Below are positions 60,790 through 64,000 of a stretch of DNA of 64,000 nt, piece after piece (positions within the stretch are counted from its first letter, which is position 1; each line of letters starts with the position of its first letter). The position numbers and the translations under genes were made by a program. The stretch covers positions 19,845,822-19,909,821 of the forward strand of contig JANAVB010002199.1 of assembly GCA_029216955.1 (NCBI GenBank), read 5' to 3'. Source of the DNA: Iris pallida (taxonomy: Eukaryota; Streptophyta; Magnoliopsida; Asparagales; Iridaceae). The notes under the pieces are model-generated. The model saw nothing but the letters and a program-made list of their open reading frames with translations. It did no database searches and was not told the origin of the DNA.

Positions 60790-63700
60790 GTGGCATGATT
60801 GGCACTTTGGATGAAATTATTTCATTACGATGAATGTTTTAAAATCGGACCAATCATCGAACCAAAATTTTATCAATCATGTCGGATCGTGGTCGAACCG
60901 ATAAACTAATTTTTTAATAAATTTTTTATTAATATGAAGAAAAAAAATACTTAGAAATCTGTATAAACAATTGGCTTGTTAGTTCAGACTTAACTAATTC
61001 TCACTGGATTTCGTTGTGAATTAAATATACTTGTATGCAATTGGCTAAGTGCAGACTTTTCTAATTGACCACAAGTACATGCAAGTGCAATGGGTTAATA
61101 TGAAATAATATGAGTTGAACCGGTTTGGTTCAAACCTATTGGTTCACACGGTTTTGATGGTTGGATCTTGTTTTTTTTTTCTTGTAAAAACTGTCGTTTC
61201 TTAAAAATAACGGTCCAATTCGAGCCGAACCGAAAACATTCACTATTCCAGTTGGACCCGGTTGAACTGTCGGTCCGATCCGGTTTCAATAACATTGATT
61301 GGGATGAAATTACTGTGGTGGTGGTGGGGCAGGAAGGGTGTTTGGTTGGGGTGTGGGGTTGATCACATGCGTGCATTGGCCCCAATCACTACTTCCATCA
61401 ATTTGATAGCAGATTGGCTAAAACAATAAAATGGAATTCCGCCACTCGGACACTGGTCTAGCAGAATATAGTGTAGATTTAAATTCAGAATTTTTTTTTA
61501 TTGTGCCTATTTTATTAAATATTCTTTTCGTACGGTCAATTTTTCTTATTTGAAAAATTATACGATTTTTTTTTTTTTTTTTAAAGTTAGGAGATTCCGT
61601 GATATAGCTCGGTTCCTGGTGGCAATCATCTGAATCCGCTAGTAAATGTGTATGCAGTAGAAGTTGGAGTGAAAGATGAGAAACTGACACTGGATTATGA
61701 TTTACGAATCTGGCCATGACATGTTGGATTAGTTAGTTGGATCCAGTAAATTATACTAGGTCAGTTTCATATTTGCAAGGCACATTGAAAGTGAAGTTAC
61801 ATACCATATATAGACAACCTTGATAGTGACAAATTTATGATGTTTCCAACCATAAACATAGTTTTCTACTTGTGGTAAATTATGCAAATGGAAGTATAAG
61901 CAATGTTGCAATTGAATCACATTTAATTGAGAAGTACTTCTTATGGATCTTACTCTTAGGGTCCGTTTGGTAAATCGTACTTGGAGGTAGAATTTGGATT
62001 TTTATGGATTTAGAGAGAAATCAATGGAATCCTATGTTTGGTTGAAGATGAGATGGATTTGGATATGGAAAGTATAACAAAATCTAGAACTTGAATTTGG
62101 GAGGAAAAAATTAGTTATTCTTTAATAATTTTGTTAAAATATTTATTCATTAATAATTTTGTTAAAAATTAGTAAATTAAAAATTAGTTATTCTTTAATA
62201 ATTTTGTTAAAATATTTATTATTTAATAATTTCGTTAAAAATTAGTTAATTAATAAAAACAACTAACTAATAGTTAGTTATCATAATTATATTCTAAGTT
62301 AATAATTTATTAATTAATAATTTTATTATTTAATAATTTATAATAATCCTAATTAATAATTTATTACTTTATTAATCATAATTATAATAATTTTATTAAT
62401 CATAACCATAATCTTAATTAATAATTTATTAATTAATATCCAATTATGATCATAATTAATAATCTATTAGTATTATTATAATATTAATTAATAATTTGTT
62501 AATAACTATATTATAATCTTAATTAATAATATTTTAATCACGATTAGAATCATATTTTATGATAATTTAATTAATAATTTACTAATCATCATTATATTAA
62601 TTTATAATTATTATTTTTAAAATATTTAATTTATAGTAAATTAAAAACTAACTAATATTTATTTAAAATTAACTAATCATTAATTATTAATTTTTAATTT
62701 TTAATCATTAATTATTAATTTTATAATTATAATAATCGTTATTTATTTAAAAATTATTAACTGTTAATTATTAAAAATTATTAATTGTTAATTATTAATT
62801 ACTAATCGTTAATTATAATTTATAATTATTAATCGTTAATTATTAATTATTAATTATTAATTATTAATTATTAATTATTAATCGTTAATTATTCCATCGT
62901 TATTTATTAATCGTTATTTATTTAAAAATTAACTAATCGTTAATTATTAATTTTATAACTACTAATCATTAATTAAAAATTATTAATCGTTAATTATTAA
63001 TTATTAATCGTTAATTATTAATCTTTATTTATTAATCGTTATTTATTTAAAAATTAACTAATTGTTAATAATTAGTTTTATAATTAATAATAACTAATCG
63101 TTAATTATTAATTATTAATCGTTAATTATTAATTTTATAATTAATAATAACTATAATTATTAATCTTTCAATTTGCATATAGCTATCTTTTTAATTTCAC
63201 TGCAGTCAAGTTGCAAATATTTGTGAGACCAACAGTACTGTTAATGATCAAAGGGATACATAAGTGCCTATAGCTAGAACTAATTTACACAGTCTTTAGT
63301 CCAAAATTGTATTTGTAATGAAGTAGTACCACTCTTGAAGAACACAGGAGCCTCAGGAAGTTAAAATACATTGGGAACTTCTATCAATTTGATCTTTCTT
63401 TCAAAGACCACTGCGAGAAAGGGAAGCTGCCCAACTATGTCGTGGTAGAGCAGCGGTACTTCGACCTCGACACCCTGCCGGCCAACGACGATCACCCCTC
63501 CCACGACGTCTCCGAGGGGCAGAAGTTCGTCAAGGAGGTCTACGAGGCCCTCCGCTCGAGCCCTCAATGGAACGAGATGTTGCTTATCGTCACCTACGAC
63601 GAACATGGAGGGTTCTACGACCACGTTCCGACTCCGGTCGGCGTTCCTAGCCCAGATGGCATCGTTGGGCCCGAACCGTTCTACTTCAAGTTCGATCGCC

Positions 63701-64000
63701 TCGGGGTTCGTGTCCCGGCCATCTTCATTTCCCCGTGGATTGAAGCAGGAACTGGTAAATGAAATTCTATAACCTTTTAGTAATACAGTAGTCACATATT
63801 TAGTTATAGGGTCTCATATAATAGTTAATATTATGATTTGGATCTCTAAATTGTCCAACGTTAGTATAACTTGAGTTGTCAAATCACTGTTTACTAGGCT
63901 ACATGAACAGTTATTCGGAGATCCAAATACAAACGTTAGATAATTTGGATAACAATTATGTGATACCCTATTACTAAATAACCCGATATAATTTTCTAAA
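59049..64000 (+). CDS. NPC-C: non-specific phospholipase C, 3' part outside window
   Basis: Exons 59049-59692 and 63348-63754 are visible (350 codons plus one base, phases 2 and 1). Exons 3 and 4 should lie beyond 64000. The protein belongs to the same lipid-hydrolysing phosphoesterase family. Motifs are ENRSFDH (24-30), TSHG (169-172), HPSHDVSEG (264-272) and [10 protein letters not shown] (299-308). Differences from A and B include Cys in place of Tyr five residues before TSHG ([12 protein letters not shown]), Val for Gln before PNR, and Glu-Ala for Lys-Thr in the TSNV region. Intron 1 (3.65 kb) holds its own MITE and a 1.2-kb AT-rich insert but lacks the B-specific elements. The visible exons have no lesion. 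Confidence 0.88.
60113..60281. mobile_element. NPC-C-specific MITE in intron 1
   Basis: About 169 bp inserted relative to NPC-B (about 23880). The ends are inverted copies around AAACTTTGATA, with inner pairs GTATCAAAGTTTTC and TACTTTGATACC. The exact target duplication is unclear. Confidence 0.6.
60338..60734. mobile_element. MITE-like element, NPC-C intron 1 (shared with NPC-B)
   Basis: Counterpart of 23938-24344, with GAGCATCTCCAATCC at the left end and GGCGATCCTCT at the right. Confidence 0.6.
60757..60786. repeat. (GA)n microsatellite
   Basis: Same position as the GA tract in NPC-B intron 1. Confidence 0.95.
61955..63156. repeat. AT-rich TTAATTATTAA repeat insert, NPC-C intron 1
   Basis: It starts with GGGTCCGTTTGGTAAA, a typical MITE-type end. 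It then runs for about 1 kb as degenerate ATTAATTATTAATCGTTAATT repeats until CTTTCAATTTGCATATAGC, where similarity to NPC-B (26548) resumes. In B the interval is only about 110 bp. Confidence 0.8.
63795..63985. mobile_element. Palindromic MITE, family member 4 (NPC-C intron 2)
   Basis: The ends TTATAGGGTCTCATATAAT and ATTATGTGATACCCTATTAC are inverted copies, and the centre has CTAGGCTACATGAACAG. It is fuller than the B copy at 27185. Confidence 0.65.

Overview
The window is plant nuclear DNA. It has a multi-exon, intron-rich gene family, LTR retrotransposons of the Ty3/gypsy and Ty1/copia types, hAT, CACTA and Mutator-like DNA elements, tRNA-derived SINEs and long (TA)n tracts. The host genes have very GC-rich first exons with GC-ending codons, falling in GC towards the 3' exons. 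That pattern is typical of monocots, so a monocot is my best guess, but the sequence does not prove it.

The only convincing host genes are three tandem paralogues of non-specific phospholipase C (NPC, phosphoesterase family), all on the + strand. NPC-A (11002-15203) and NPC-B (22114-28295) are complete four-exon genes with intron phases 2-1-1. NPC-C (59049 to beyond the window end) shows its first two exons. All three keep the conserved family motifs. NPC-A has lost the Cys-containing C-terminal tail of NPC-B through a 4-bp insertion. A and B share a promoter module; C has a different one.

Region by region: 1-2363 is a minus-strand gypsy LTR. 2364-3029 is a promoter-like segment of unknown origin. 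3030 to about 8225 is a 5'-truncated + strand gypsy element with its 3' LTR. 8805-10561 is a decayed copia gag-pol fragment. NPC-A follows, then 15.2-21.6 kb of AT-rich intergenic DNA with microsatellites, SINEs, MITEs and a GC-rich island. NPC-B has a 4-kb first intron filled with two Mutator-like MITEs, a SINE and a hAT MITE, several bounded by clear target-site duplications (TSDs). 28.5-36.2 kb holds a Tourist-like MITE and a minus-strand copia element split by a 1648-bp solo LTR. 37058-40903 is a hAT element with an intact 703-residue transposase and a perfect 8-bp TSD.

41.9-58.9 kb is a three-level nest: a small-LTR copia element (TSD AACAT), interrupted by a 14.2-kb CACTA element (TSD GTC), which carries a truncated copia element in an intron of its second gene. 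NPC-C follows directly.

Paralogous flanks and introns of the NPC units act as empty sites, so several insertions can be placed after the NPC duplications. I did not find a convincing new biological system. The best leads are the tail loss in NPC-A, the promoter exchange in NPC-C, the fast-changing LTR tandem repeats, the intact hAT element and the C-to-T-like pattern of nonsense codons in the silenced elements.
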